From Laspinema olomoucense D3b (GTDB lineage: Bacteria > Cyanobacteriota > Cyanobacteriia > Cyanobacteriales > Laspinemataceae): a stretch of DNA of 64,000 nt. Numbering within the stretch: position 1 is the stretch's first letter; each line of letters begins with the position of its first letter. The notes beneath the pieces were generated by a model. It worked only from the letters and a program-made list of their open reading frames with translations. It made no database searches and had not been told where the DNA came from. Both the position numbers and the translations under genes were made by a program. This document shows positions 20,501 to 29,647 of this stretch, in pieces. The DNA lies in the NCBI RefSeq assembly GCF_025370785.1, contig NZ_JAMXFA010000020.1, forward strand, positions 1-64,000. The letters are read 5' to 3'.

Positions 20501-21355
20501 CAGGCTCAAACCGAGAATTCGTCTGGCACTTAAATTGTAAGTATAAATAATGCCATTGGCATCTTGCATGATCACCCCCTCACTCATAGCACTTAGTACC
20601 GAGCGATATCGGGCCTCACTCTCTTGTACTGAGGTCAGTAAGTGTTGTCGTTCAGCCTCCATCTGCTTGTGAGCGCTGATGTCCCGGGCTACTGCATAAA
20701 TCACATCCCCTTGCACCGTAGAGGAAGTCCAAGCCATCCATTTATAGGAACCATCTCGGCAACGATAGCGGTTTTCAAAATAAATGCTGTTTTTGCTTTT
20801 TGAGAGTTTCTCGACTTCTGCGAGGGTTGAGGCGACATCATCGGGATGTACTAACTCTAAAAAGGAGATTGAAAGCAATTCCTCCGTGCTATATCCTAAT
20901 GTTGTTTCCCACATCGGATTTAATTGCTTAAAATAACCATCAGTCCCGGCAATACAGAGTAAATCCAGCGATAAATTGAACCATTGTGCGATCGCTCTGT
21001 CCAATTTTTCGGGAGGGCGGCGTTCCTTGATAGTTCCTTCAATGCGAACCGGCGTCCCCTCGTCATCGACGATCGCCCAAAATTTACTTTGCAGGTCCCT
21101 GGCTTGCCCGTCAATCCCCACAATGGTATAGTTTACCTCCACCATCTCCGTTTCCCAAACCCGCCCTAAAGCCTTTCCCACTTGCGATCGCCATTGCGGT
21201 TCAATTCCCTGTGTCCAAAACTCCGGCTGATTCTCAAACCCCGCCACCGTTCCCCCAAACAATTGAGCTGCCGCAGGGTTCAAATAATCCAGGCGATCGC
21301 CCCCTGCATTGATGAATACAATTCCCTCTTGAACTTCATCCAAAATCCGACTCAT
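17579..21355 (-). CDS. Multi-PAS/GAF sensor histidine kinase
   Basis: A 1258-aa soluble kinase. About six PAS/PAC modules occupy residues 1-770, recognisable from repeated SREELLTLTYQEITHRDDAE-type, YRHKNGSMVW and FTDISDRIQAE/ITTRKKIEQ segments. A GAF domain (about 780-935) follows, then a coiled coil, a HisKA domain with GVAHEINNPVNFIYGNL (phosphoacceptor His986) and a HATPase_c domain (DNAIDAVE, DNGIGMKPE, GKGTGLGLAISYE). The GAF lacks the Cys-His bilin motif. The ATG at 21355 has a GGGAG Shine-Dalgarno; an upstream GTG would add 36 residues. Multiple PAS domains suggest integration of redox or ligand signals; no response regulator is adjacent. Confidence 0.92.
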   Translation of the reverse strand: MSRILDEVQEGIVFINAGGDRLDYLNPAAAQLFGGTVAGFENQPEFWTQGIEPQWRSQVGKALGRVWETEMVEVNYTIVGIDGQARDLQSKFWAIVDDEGTPVRIEGTIKERRPPEKLDRAIAQWFNLSLDLLCIAGTDGYFKQLNPMWETTLGYSTEELLSISFLELVHPDDVASTLAEVEKLSKSKNSIYFENRYRCRDGSYKWMAWTSSTVQGDVIYAVARDISAHKQMEAERQHLLTSVQESEARYRSVLSAMSEGVIMQDANGIIYTYNLSARRILGLSLEQMMGWTAIDPRWRAVREDGSPFPAEEYPFALTLRTGESFRDRIMGIHKPDGSLTWILVNSQALFRPNESELYAAVCTFTDISDRIQAEALVRESEAKFRAAFEQAAVGIAHVGLGGNWIEVNQKLCDSLGYSREELLTLTYQEITHRDDAELDGKAERQLYEREINSIIFEKRYRHKNGSMVWANVTASMIRNAAGEPQYFLAVIEDISDRKQVELSLKQSQRVLEEAQQIAHLGNWEFDLETAKMTWSKELFRIGDFDPKQEAPSVSKLLEKVHPQDAEALKIRLEKASTLGIPFELEHRILHRNGSLRYVHAKGKVEQNSQGEVVRLFGTVLDITTRKKIEQELQEREQFLRAIWEGVDYSIFVLEVLEEGEFRFAGMNPKMVQSAQVPVEKMLGKTLAEALPPEMAALWRPHYLQCVHLRKTLSFEESFVADGIERWWLMTLSPLQDSNDRIDRIIATTIDISDRKQAELALQYREAQYRELAQREALLNRIATQIRNSLELDTILDSVVQEIQEVMEIDRCHFLWYRDKDTEPFWEVVAESRNPGLIDLIGCYSIEQAGPMVNGLLKGEILKFDDINEVIDSTLHEFLNKLGYGAILAMPIQTEAGKIGVISCTCHNRTKAWKPEDVELLGAVCDQLAIAINQAELYTQARVSAQIAEAKSHELQQTLQELQRTQSQLIQTEKMSSLGQLVAGVAHEINNPVNFIYGNLTHADDYMQDLLNLVELYRTHYPEPALEIEEEIDRIDLDYLVEDFPQILASMKLGANRIRDIVKSLRTFSRLDESDMKAVDLHENIDSTLMILQNRLKGKSDRPPIQVIKEYGPIPEITCYVGQINQVFMNVLGNAIDAVEMKGDDWVNNGNDSLGDPTGPLPDPLIRITTTLMEGHRVEIAIADNGIGMKPESISKIFDPFYTTKPIGKGTGLGLAISYEIIVEKHRGRMQCLSELGKGTEFIIQIPLEQNVNLGNPSG

Positions 21356-21856
21356 GCAACACGCTCCCTCACCACGCTTTGACGTTTCTGTGACCCTTAA
21401 GGTTGTGAACACTCCCCTGATTTCCTGAGCGCTTTCCAGCCCGGTTTTTTGACAACAACCCACCCTAATTGTGAAAATTCACCCCCTCAGTAGGGCCAGT
21501 AGCTCAACCGCACCGCTCTCTTGACTAACGGTGATGCGTCAGTCCCGCTGAGTCAGTAAATCTCAATTAAATTAACCCAGACGACTCACACCTGCATTGT
21601 CCGTCATTCCCACTCCAGCACTAAATCCAGGGTCATTTTTCCGTCCGGGCTCCCTTAACCAACTAATTCTTTTCACTGAGTTATCGTGCTTGTCTTATTC
21701 TTAAAACCATTGCCCACAGTACCCATAGCTAGTCTAAATCATTCCTGTAAACGTGATGCTCAGGAATTCACCTACATTCTAAAAAATTCCACATCAGCGG
21801 CGATCGCCCCCTGTGCTTCCCCCAATATAAACCGCCCTCATTATTTTTAGCCAATA
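21356..21856. other. Intergenic spacer between kinase and psbA
   Basis: About 500 bp without a supported gene. It holds the upstream region of the multi-PAS kinase gene, one HIP1 site and, at its right edge, the psbA terminator. Confidence 0.5.
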
Positions 21857-21887
21857 AAAAAGCGCCCCTGTATAGGGACGCTTTTTA
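21857..21887 (-). terminator. Intrinsic terminator of psbA
   Basis: AAAAAGCGCCCCT and AGGGACGCTTTTT form a stem with a short GTAT loop; on the minus strand it ends in a T run about 57 bp after the psbA stop. A textbook rho-independent terminator. Confidence 0.85.
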
Positions 21888-21943
21888 TGTTACAGACTGA
21901 CTATATGTCGCGTATAGAGTCCGTCTGAATCTTCAGTTAAAAC

Positions 21944-23026
21944 TTAACCGTTGATAGAAGGAGCAGTCAAAGCAACCGGAGTCGCTTCACCAGCAGCCAA
22001 ATCAAGGGGGAAGTTGTGAGCATTACGCTCGTGCATCACTTCCATACCCAGGTTAGCGCGGTTAATCACATCAGCCCAGGTATTCACCACACGACCCGTA
22101 GAATCGATGATGGACTGGTTGAAGTTGAATCCGTTCAAGTTAAAGGCCATCGTGGACACACCTAAAGCGGTGAACCAGATCCCCACAACCGGCCAAGCAG
22201 CTAAGAAGAAGTGCAAGGAACGGCTGTTGTTGAAGGAAGCATATTGGAAGATTAAACGACCGAAGTAGCCGTGAGCTGCAACGATGTTGTAGGTTTCTTC
22301 TTCTTGACCGAACTTGTAACCGTAGTTTTGAGATTCGGTTTCCGAGGTCTCACGAACTAAGCTGGAGGTGACCAAAGAACCGTGCATAGCACTGGACAAG
22401 GAACCACCGAACACACCGGCCACACCCAACATATGGAAGGGGTGCATCAGGATATTGTGCTCAGCTTGGAACACCAACATGAAGTTGAAGGTTCCAGAGA
22501 TACCCAAAGGCATACCATCAGAGAAAGAACCTTGACCGATCGGGTAGATCAAGAACACTGCAGAAGCGGCTGCAACAGGTGCAGAGTAAGCAACGCAGAT
22601 CCAAGGACGCATACCCAAGCGGTAGGAGAGTTCCCACTCACGACCCATGTAGCAGAAGATGCCGATGAGGAAGTGGAAAATCACGAGCTGGTAAGGGCCA
22701 CCATTGTAGAGCCACTCATCCAAGCTGGCTGCTTCCCAGATGGGGTAGAAGTGAAGACCGATTGCGTTAGAGGAAGGAACAACTGCACCAGAGATGATGT
22801 TGTTTCCGTACAGTAAAGAACCGGCAACAGGTTCGCGGATCCCATCGATGTCCACAGGAGGAGCGGCGATGAAAGCGATGATGTAGCAGACAGTGGCGCT
22901 TAAGAGGGTGGGGATCATCAACACGCCGAACCAGCCGATATAGAGGCGGTTTTCGGTGGAGGCGACCCACTCGCAGAAGCGGTCCCACAGATTGGCGCTC
23001 TCGCGCCGCTGTAAGGTAGTCGTCAT
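21944..23026 (-). CDS. psbA: Photosystem II D1 protein (Glu130 form)
   Basis: A 360-aa D1 protein of the photosystem II reaction centre, thylakoid membrane. Key residues are in place: Tyr161 (TyrZ), Asp170, Glu189, His190, His198 (P680 ligand), His332, Glu333, His337, Asp342 and Ala344, the C-terminal processing site. Gly80, Phe158 and Thr286 mark a canonical D1, not the D1' microaerobic form. Residue 130 is Glu (YMGREWEL), the form associated with high light. Residue 211 is Ser ([10 protein letters not shown]) where cyanobacteria and plants normally have Phe. A sigma70-type promoter, a 5'-UTR hairpin and a strong terminator are visible. Other psbA copies probably exist elsewhere. Confidence 0.99.
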   Translation of the reverse strand: MTTTLQRRESANLWDRFCEWVASTENRLYIGWFGVLMIPTLLSATVCYIIAFIAAPPVDIDGIREPVAGSLLYGNNIISGAVVPSSNAIGLHFYPIWEAASLDEWLYNGGPYQLVIFHFLIGIFCYMGREWELSYRLGMRPWICVAYSAPVAAASAVFLIYPIGQGSFSDGMPLGISGTFNFMLVFQAEHNILMHPFHMLGVAGVFGGSLSSAMHGSLVTSSLVRETSETESQNYGYKFGQEEETYNIVAAHGYFGRLIFQYASFNNSRSLHFFLAAWPVVGIWFTALGVSTMAFNLNGFNFNQSIIDSTGRVVNTWADVINRANLGMEVMHERNAHNFPLDLAAGEATPVALTAPSING

Positions 23027-23062
23027 ATTTCTTATGATTGCTATGAGGTTTTCGAGGTAGTT

Positions 23063-23080
23063 GGTAGAGGTTTCTCTACC
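23063..23080 (-). promoter_or_regulatory. psbA 5'-UTR stem-loop
   Basis: GGTAGAG-AAAC-CTCTACC on the minus strand forms a perfect 7-bp stem with a 4-base loop between the predicted promoter and the psbA start. Structures in psbA leaders are known to affect mRNA stability and light-dependent translation. Confidence 0.6.
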
Positions 23081-23089
23081 TTGCTTACT

Positions 23090-23118
23090 ACCTTACACAA
23101 CTTGTTAAGCTTTGTAAA
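23090..23118 (-). promoter_or_regulatory. Predicted psbA promoter
   Basis: Reading the minus strand, TTTACA (23113-23118) is separated by 17 bp from TAAGGT (23090-23095), a -35/-10 arrangement common for cyanobacterial psbA genes. Transcription would start roughly 55-60 bp upstream of the ATG. Confidence 0.6.
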
Positions 23119-23174
23119 GGGTTTTCATAAAAATTTTTGCTGATTAGTGCTATTAAATTTTCTTATCAATTGCC

Positions 23175-24134
23175 ATGCTGACTGCTTCTGCCTCCCGCCG
23201 GATTACCTACAGTCCCGCCTACACCTTAGTTCCAACCTACGAATGTTTTAACCGCTGTGGCTACTGCAACTTTCGCCAGGACCCGGGAAAAAGCCCCTGG
23301 TTAGAATTACCCAAGGCGGAACGAATCCTGAAATCTCTGATGGGGACTGGGATTAAGGAAATTTTAATCCTCAGTGGCGAAGTGCATCCGAATTCTGAGA
23401 AACGTTCCGACTGGTGCGATCGCCTGTATGAGTTAGGGGAATTGGCTCTGGGACTGGGATTTCTTCCCCATACCAATGCCGGTCCGCTCAGTTTTCAGGA
23501 AATGGCAAGGTTGAAAACCGTTAATCTTTCTATGGGATTAATGGTGGAACAGGTGACGCCGCGTTTGGGGGAAACCGTACATCGTCATGCACCCAGCAAG
23601 GTGCCATCGGTGCGACTGCAACAATTAGCATGGGCGGGAGAACTGAAAATTCCCTTTACCACGGGGTTATTACTGGGAATTGGCGAGACACCAGACGATC
23701 GCCAAGCGACTTTAGAGGCGATCGCTCAAATTCACCAGCGCTGGGGCCATATCCAAGAAGTGATTATCCAACCCTATCGTCCTGGAACCCACCAAAGCGG
23801 CGGGGCCCCCGGATTGGATTTGAGGGAATTACCGGGAGAAGTCGCTAGAGCTAGAGCAATTTTACCCGAGTCAGTCGCCCTGCAAGTCCCGCCCAATTTA
23901 ATTGAGGAACCGGAGATTTTATTAGCTTGCTTAGAGGCGGGATGTAGAGATTTAGGCGGCATCGGACCCACGGATGAAGTCAATCCAGATTATCCCCATC
24001 TCCAGGTTGACCGACTTAAACGGATATTAGAACCCGCCGGTTGGGAATTAGTCGAGCGATCGCCAGTTTATCCCCAATATTATGCCAGGTTAAGTCTTCG
24101 GTTGCGATCGCACTTGATCCAGGCTGGATATTAA
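23175..24134 (+). CDS. cofG: FO synthase subunit CofG (7,8-didemethyl-8-hydroxy-5-deazariboflavin synthase)
   Basis: A 319-aa radical SAM enzyme. CFNRCGYC provides the CX3CX2C [4Fe-4S] cluster ligands (Cys24, Cys28, Cys31), and the motifs ILSGEVHPNS, GLLLGIGETPDDR, IIQPYRPG and GGIGPTDEVNPDYP are typical of CofG. Together with CofH it makes the deazaflavin FO, which in cyanobacteria serves as the antenna chromophore of photolyases. CofH is not in the window, so the two subunits are encoded apart as usual in cyanobacteria. It faces the divergently transcribed psbA gene and its 3' end overlaps the convergent phosphodiesterase gene by four bases. Confidence 0.93.
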   Translation: MLTASASRRITYSPAYTLVPTYECFNRCGYCNFRQDPGKSPWLELPKAERILKSLMGTGIKEILILSGEVHPNSEKRSDWCDRLYELGELALGLGFLPHTNAGPLSFQEMARLKTVNLSMGLMVEQVTPRLGETVHRHAPSKVPSVRLQQLAWAGELKIPFTTGLLLGIGETPDDRQATLEAIAQIHQRWGHIQEVIIQPYRPGTHQSGGAPGLDLRELPGEVARARAILPESVALQVPPNLIEEPEILLACLEAGCRDLGGIGPTDEVNPDYPHLQVDRLKRILEPAGWELVERSPVYPQYYARLSLRLRSHLIQAGY

Positions 24135-24928
24135 TATCCCACAGCGGTTAAATCGGGTTGCGCGGCGATCGGCACTCGTTCCACCTTCGTTTCCCAAGTG
24201 CCATCGGCATAAAGATTAAATAAGCGAAACCCCGGGGCCGCATCATCCAGGGCAAATTCAATACTTTTCGGCATAAACTGGACACAAGTGGAAGGTGTCG
24301 CAAAATAAGCGACATTTTCCCGATAAAACAGTAAATTTTGGTGAACATGACCGCAAGCGACTAATTTCACATTGCGATAACGGTCTAAAATCCCAAAAAA
24401 TGCCTCAGCATTTTCCAGATTAATTTGGTCCAACCATTCCGAATTAACGGGAAAGGGGGGATGATGCAGAGCAATAAAGGTGGGCTGTTTTCCAGCTTTA
24501 TATAATTCCCAGTCCAACCACTCCAAACTCGTCCTTGAAAGTCGGCCCCCATCGGCCCCTGGCACCTGAGAGTTGAGCAAGACAAAGCGCCAATTGCCCT
24601 TTTCAAAGGATTTGTCCGCACAAAAGGGAGTCTCGGTTAAAATCGACTCCATCACCGAGAGATTGTCATGATTGCCGGGAACCCAGTAGGTGGGAACTTG
24701 CAAGGGACGGATTAAATCCCGGAGAACTTGGTAAGATTCCGGGGTTGCATCTTGAGAAAGGTCCCCGGTGAGTAAGAGGATATCCCGGGCATAATTGAGG
24801 GAGAGCAATCCCCTTAAAACAGCCTCAAAGGATGAAAGGGTGCGGACCCCAAGCAATTTGCGATCGGGGCGGGCAAATAAATGAAGATCCGTAATTTGAG
24901 CTAATCGCAGGGGAGAGGCTGGGAGCAT
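24131..24928 (-). CDS. CpdA-like class III cyclic nucleotide phosphodiesterase
   Basis: A 265-aa calcineurin-like metallophosphoesterase. The metal-binding motifs DLHLF (DxH), TGDLSQD (GD), VPGNHDN (GNHD), ALHHPP and GHVH are all present in order, and the early LRLAQITDLHLF and late HQNLLF regions match 3',5'-cAMP phosphodiesterases of the CpdA/Icc type. It probably hydrolyses cAMP in the cytoplasm, counteracting adenylate cyclase signalling. The stop codon overlaps the end of cofG by four bases in a convergent arrangement. Confidence 0.85.
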   Translation of the reverse strand: MLPASPLRLAQITDLHLFARPDRKLLGVRTLSSFEAVLRGLLSLNYARDILLLTGDLSQDATPESYQVLRDLIRPLQVPTYWVPGNHDNLSVMESILTETPFCADKSFEKGNWRFVLLNSQVPGADGGRLSRTSLEWLDWELYKAGKQPTFIALHHPPFPVNSEWLDQINLENAEAFFGILDRYRNVKLVACGHVHQNLLFYRENVAYFATPSTCVQFMPKSIEFALDDAAPGFRLFNLYADGTWETKVERVPIAAQPDLTAVGY

Positions 24929-25096
24929 TGCTAGGCAAACAAACGGGCAACTCCATTAATCATACAGGTCCAGAGTCAATCCCGATGAAAAGAATGCCCC
25001 AACCCTATCTAGGCGATCGCCGTGAGTAAAAATTTTCGTCACGGCTCTTGCGTCCTCCACAAACTCTGCTATAATAGAAGTTCATGACACAAAAGC

Positions 25097-25167
<71 letters not shown>

Positions 25168-25256
25168 TTGTAAAATCCCAGCCTCTCTCAGTCGCCTTCC
25201 CGGGCGATTTTTGGTGTTTGGGGTAAAATCGCACCCGCTACAGGACTATTCCCAAG

Positions 25257-26165
25257 TTAGAGTCGGGGCATCCATTCGATCGCAATCCCAAAGCGAGTAT
25301 CGTTATCCCCCTCCGCATCATGACGCCGGATATCCGTCGAGAGGCGAAATTGAGGAGTAATGGCATATCCGACTGCCAAAGTTCCTAACCCTACGGTCTG
25401 ATCACCACCGACTCCTACTACGCTATATCCTAAAGACAAATCTGCCCCACCTGTGCGCGAGAGAACCAACATAGCGCGTCCCCCCAACTCCACTCCACTC
25501 GTCGAGTAAGACTCTCCCTCAATCTGCCGATATCCAACCACGGGTGCCAGATTGAAATATCCCCCCAAGGGCAGCACATAATAACGCAACTGAGCACCGC
25601 CACCGGAATATCCCCCACTTCCAGCAAAATAGTCTCCACTGAGGGTTAATCCGGTGTCACCAATAAACAAGTCCTCCACCCCCACATTCACTCCACTGCC
25701 ATCATCATCGGAGGAGGTGACTTGGGCATATCCGACCCGCACACGAGTCCGAAAACTGGGGTCATTGCGAATCTCTTCCAACACATTCGGCACTTCTTCT
25801 AACCACCGTTGGAGGACCGGACTACCTTCGATGATTTCCGGACTCAAGTCCACAGACTCCGAGTTCGAGGGTTCCGAATCAAGGGGCGAGTCCTCAACCT
25901 GGGCTAACAGGGGCCTCGCCGATGCCACCGGAATCCCGCCCCAAGTCAAGGTTAGATGCAAGGCCAGATAAATCAGACCGATACTGTATTGGAGGCTATA
26001 ACCCGCCAGTCCTCTGGGGAAAAGGGAACTGAGGAATTTAAACAATGGCACAGACTCAGAAATTCTACTGTTTTCCCGGGTTCTGTGCATTCCCTTGAGC
26101 GCAAATGGAGAGGAGACCGCAGGAGGGACGGGCCGGGAACTCCGATGGGTTGGATTAGGTATCAT
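25257..26165 (-). CDS. Putative exported/outer-membrane beta-rich protein
   Basis: A 302-aa protein without a recognised family. After a basic N-terminal stretch there is a hydrophobic segment (IGLIYLALHLTLTWGGIPVA) ending in ASA-type sites, consistent with a signal peptide; then an acidic linker and about 170 residues of alternating Gly-rich strands (YSGGGAQLRYYVLPLGGYFN, LSLGYSVVGVGGDQTVGLG, RFGIAIEWMPRL) ending in an aromatic-rich C-terminus, as expected for a small outer membrane barrel. The start is uncertain: ATG at 26165 is used; an in-frame ATG at 26090 or a TTG at 26273 are alternatives. Confidence 0.65.
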   Translation of the reverse strand: MIPNPTHRSSRPVPPAVSSPFALKGMHRTRENSRISESVPLFKFLSSLFPRGLAGYSLQYSIGLIYLALHLTLTWGGIPVASARPLLAQVEDSPLDSEPSNSESVDLSPEIIEGSPVLQRWLEEVPNVLEEIRNDPSFRTRVRVGYAQVTSSDDDGSGVNVGVEDLFIGDTGLTLSGDYFAGSGGYSGGGAQLRYYVLPLGGYFNLAPVVGYRQIEGESYSTSGVELGGRAMLVLSRTGGADLSLGYSVVGVGGDQTVGLGTLAVGYAITPQFRLSTDIRRHDAEGDNDTRFGIAIEWMPRL

Positions 26166-26833
26166 CTTAAACTGGGATGAATGAGCAACGGCATGGTTAG
26201 TATGACATGAACAAATACCCAACCTGGGAAGGTTGAGTCTGGAAACCTGTTCCGTTTTAGCATAAGGGGTCAAACCGGGTTTAAACTCCCTCTAGGCATC
26301 GGATTGAGATTATAACTTGTCATCCAGGGCGATCGCCCGTCGAATTACGCCCGGAGTTTAAGGGCGATCGTCATACCTTGTCTGACAAAAACAACAAAAA
26401 ATATACACTAATCTGACATGGAAGTCTCTTTTCTCACATTCCATCTATCTCTTCCTGCCTTATTCCTCAGCCTCTTCCCCAGCGCTTCCCTGGGAAGGGT
26501 CGGGAATTCATATTCAAAGCATCCGGGTTTAGACCCGATTAACCGGACTGGAAATCAGGGCATGAATTAATTTCGCCATTCTCTCGCCCTTGTATTTCCT
26601 TCAAAATCTATACTTCTCACTCCCCCCTAACTTCCCGAAATTAAACCCTTCAAACCCTGAGCATTAAAACTGAGCCACTGGTGTAAAATAAAAATAGAAC
26701 CTATCACCGGAGTCAAACCGACAGATTCCAGCCTCGTTTTAGCGCGAACCCTAAGCTGTAGAAAGCAAGGAGGCCAAAATAAAGCGGGAAATCCTTGACT
26801 GAGCAGGCTTTGAGGGTTGTTCACCCGGTTGGC
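26166..26833. other. Intergenic spacer before the CRISPR leader
   Basis: About 670 bp without a supported gene. It contains an inverted partial match (TTTAGCGCGAACCCT near 26736) to the repeats in the CRISPR leader. Nothing resembling a cas gene was found. Confidence 0.5.
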
Positions 26834-26990
26834 AGGTTCGCGCAAATGCTGAAACCTATATGGGGAGATGATTTGAGGAAAATATGAACCAGACCTATTT
26901 ACAAGCTGGCGGCTCTAATGGTATTTTAAAGCTAGGTTCGCGCAAATGCACCTTGAAAACTGCATATACCAAGGGTTTCAACCACGGGCA
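26834..26990 (+). promoter_or_regulatory. CRISPR leader
   Basis: The A/T-rich region immediately left of the first repeat contains two exact copies of AGGTTCGCGCAAATGC at 26834-26849 and 26934-26949, exactly 100 bp apart, and ends in GTTTCAACCACGGGCA directly at the first repeat. Placement on this side is supported by the degenerate final repeat at the opposite end. It should hold the pre-crRNA promoter and integration signals. Confidence 0.75.
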
Positions 26991-29647
26991 GTCCCAATGA
27001 CCCCTAATCCCTTTCAGGGATTGAAACGAGAATCGCGTGAGGATTGCATCAGGGGGGATAAGTCCCAATGACCCCTAATCCCTTTCAGGGATTGAAACTT
27101 TGACTCATGACGCCACCTTTTCCGCGCTGGGGTCCCAATGACCCCTAATCCCTTTCAGGGATTGAAACTGAGTTGCGCTCATCTAACAGACTTACTCAGT
27201 TGGCGGGTCCCAATGACCCCTAATCCCTTTCAGGGATTGAAACGGTAACTGAACGGGATTTTAGCGGTCTAAGACTTGTCCCAATGACCCCTAATCCCTT
27301 TCAGGGATTGAAACAAAGATAGGCAAATCCTCGCCAGCGGGTACAACGGTCCCAATGACCCCTAATCCCTTTCAGGGATTGAAACATAACAGCCTGGGCA
27401 AATGCGGATGCTTTCGGGATTCGTCCCAATGACCCCTAATCCCTTTCAGGGATTGAAACTGGGCTTGTGGGGCGATCAGGCAATGCCGAGGACTTAGCCC
27501 GGTCCCAATGACCCCTAATCCCTTTCAGGGATTGAAACCCAGATAGACACGACCAAATCTTCTAAGAAGTAGGGTCCCAATGACCCCTAATCCCTTTCAG
27601 GGATTGAAACCGTTCTGCATAGACACTCGTGCCACCACTCCCGATGTGTCCCAATGACCCCTAATCCCTTTCAGGGATTGAAACATGAAGCGCCCCAGTC
27701 AATGGGTCTATGACATCCGCAGTCCCAATGACCCCTAATCCCTTTCAGGGATTGAAACCCTGAACCTCCATAAGGTTGTCCTGGATTCTACAGTCCCAAT
27801 GACCCCTAATCCCTTTCAGGGATTGAAACGTCAACCTCTTTTCTACTGAGACGCTCCGCAACGTCCCAATGACCCCTAATCCCTTTCAGGGATTGAAACC
27901 CAGCCAGATTGAACCAACTCGGGGCGATCGATGGTCCCAATGACCCCTAATCCCTTTCAGGGATTGAAACTGCATGGAATTGAATGCACCACCCAGGGAG
28001 TGTGTCCCAATGACCCCTAATCCCTTTCAGGGATTGAAACCCGTTTGCGATCGCGGATTACCCCCAAATCAGGGAAAGTCCCAATGACCCCTAATCCCTT
28101 TCAGGGATTGAAACTCGCAGTGGGGACACTTGACATACCACTGGAACACATGTCTCGTCCCAATGACCCCTAATCCCTTTCAGGGATTGAAACGAATGGT
28201 CCTATTCCCCAAGGATTGGCGATTCTAGTCCCAATGACCCCTAATCCCTTTCAGGGATTGAAACAAAATTTCCTGGATGGGTGGGGCAACCTTATTAGTC
28301 CCAATGACCCCTAATCCCTTTCAGGGATTGAAACTCTTTGTGATTGCAACTCAAGCCCATCTTTCATCCGTGTCCCAATGACCCCTAATCCCTTTCAGGG
28401 ATTGAAACAGGTATTACTGAGACTGTCGCTTGTAAGTTACTCGTCCCAATGACCCCTAATCCCTTTCAGGGATTGAAACTACGGTGGGTCCCTGAAGAAG
28501 TAGATCAATTTTAGTCCCAATGACCCCTAATCCCTTTCAGGGATTGAAACGCAACGGGAATCCTTCCACGCGGCCAAAATGGGCGGGGTCCCAATGACCC
28601 CTAATCCCTTTCAGGGATTGAAACTTTCCTTAGAAACATCACTATAATCTGCTGTTTACTATGTCCCAATGACCCCTAATCCCTTTCAGGGATTGAAACT
28701 TGATGTTTGCGCCCATAAGGGGAAATTACTCCGTCCCAATGACCCCTAATCCCTTTCAGGGATTGAAACTCAAATTTTGACCCTTTGGCGGTGATAGTAA
28801 AGCTAGTCCCAATGACCCCTAATCCCTTTCAGGGATTGAAACGACTAATGGCCGCAGCAACAAAGGCAGGATTGAGTCCCAATGACCCCTAATCCCTTTC
28901 AGGGATTGAAACTCAAGTTGCTGAAATTTGCAAGGAAGATGGCTCAGTCCCAATGACCCCTAATCCCTTTCAGGGATTGAAACCTGTGATTATTCCGCAC
29001 TTGCGGAATATTGGGAGAGTCCCAATGACCCCTAATCCCTTTCAGGGATTGAAACTTTACCTTGCCAGAAAGCAAGACAGGATAGAAAAAGTCCCAATGA
29101 CCCCTAATCCCTTTCAGGGATTGAAACTTGAACAAACCCGCCACATTTCCCCCTGCCGCACATAGTCCCAATGACCCCTAATCCCTTTCAGGGATTGAAA
29201 CGAACCTGGGAAAATCTGGGACGGGGGAGCATTCGGTCCCAATGACCCCTAATCCCTTTCAGGGATTGAAACTCGATACCTCAACCAGCAGGAGATCGAA
29301 CTCGCCCAAAAGTCCCAATGACCCCTAATCCCTTTCAGGGATTGAAACGTAACGAGAGGGAGTTTGTGACTATCACTCCAAGTCCCAATGACCCCTAATC
29401 CCTTTCAGGGATTGAAACTTGCCATTTCCCAGGGTCTTCTATGATGATTTCTGTTTCAACCACGGGCAGTCCCAATGACCCCTAATCCCTTTCAGGGATT
29501 GAAACATTCAACCAAGCTCCTTAAAAATCGCGCTGCACGTCCCAATGACCCCTAATCCCTTTCAGGGATTGAAACTTATGCTTGGTTTTATTCTTGTAAC
29601 ATCGATACAAGTCCCTATGACCCCTAATCCCTTTCAGGGATTGAAAT
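26991..29647 (+). CRISPR. CRISPR array, 37 repeats / 36 spacers, no cas genes in window
   Basis: Thirty-seven 37-bp repeats beginning GTCCCAATGACCCC and ending TTTCAGGGATTGAAAC, with an internal AATCCCTTTCAGGGATT stem. Spacers are 33-42 nt except the 34th internal one (29419-29468, 50 nt). All repeats appear identical apart from the last (29611-29647), which has GTCCCTATGA at its start and ends in T instead of C, marking the trailer. The ATTGAAAC 3' handle is usual for cyanobacterial type I-D/III arrays; subtype cannot be fixed without cas genes. Frames that run through the repeats are not genes. Confidence 0.99.

Noticed and set aside
26627-26845. 72-aa frame upstream of the CRISPR array as a possible cas remnant
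   Set aside because: No similarity to any Cas motif and it runs into the leader repeats.
28944-29171. Open frames running through CRISPR repeats on both strands
   Set aside because: They are read through the 37-bp repeats (repeating FQSLKGIRGHWD-like peptides) and have no independent support.
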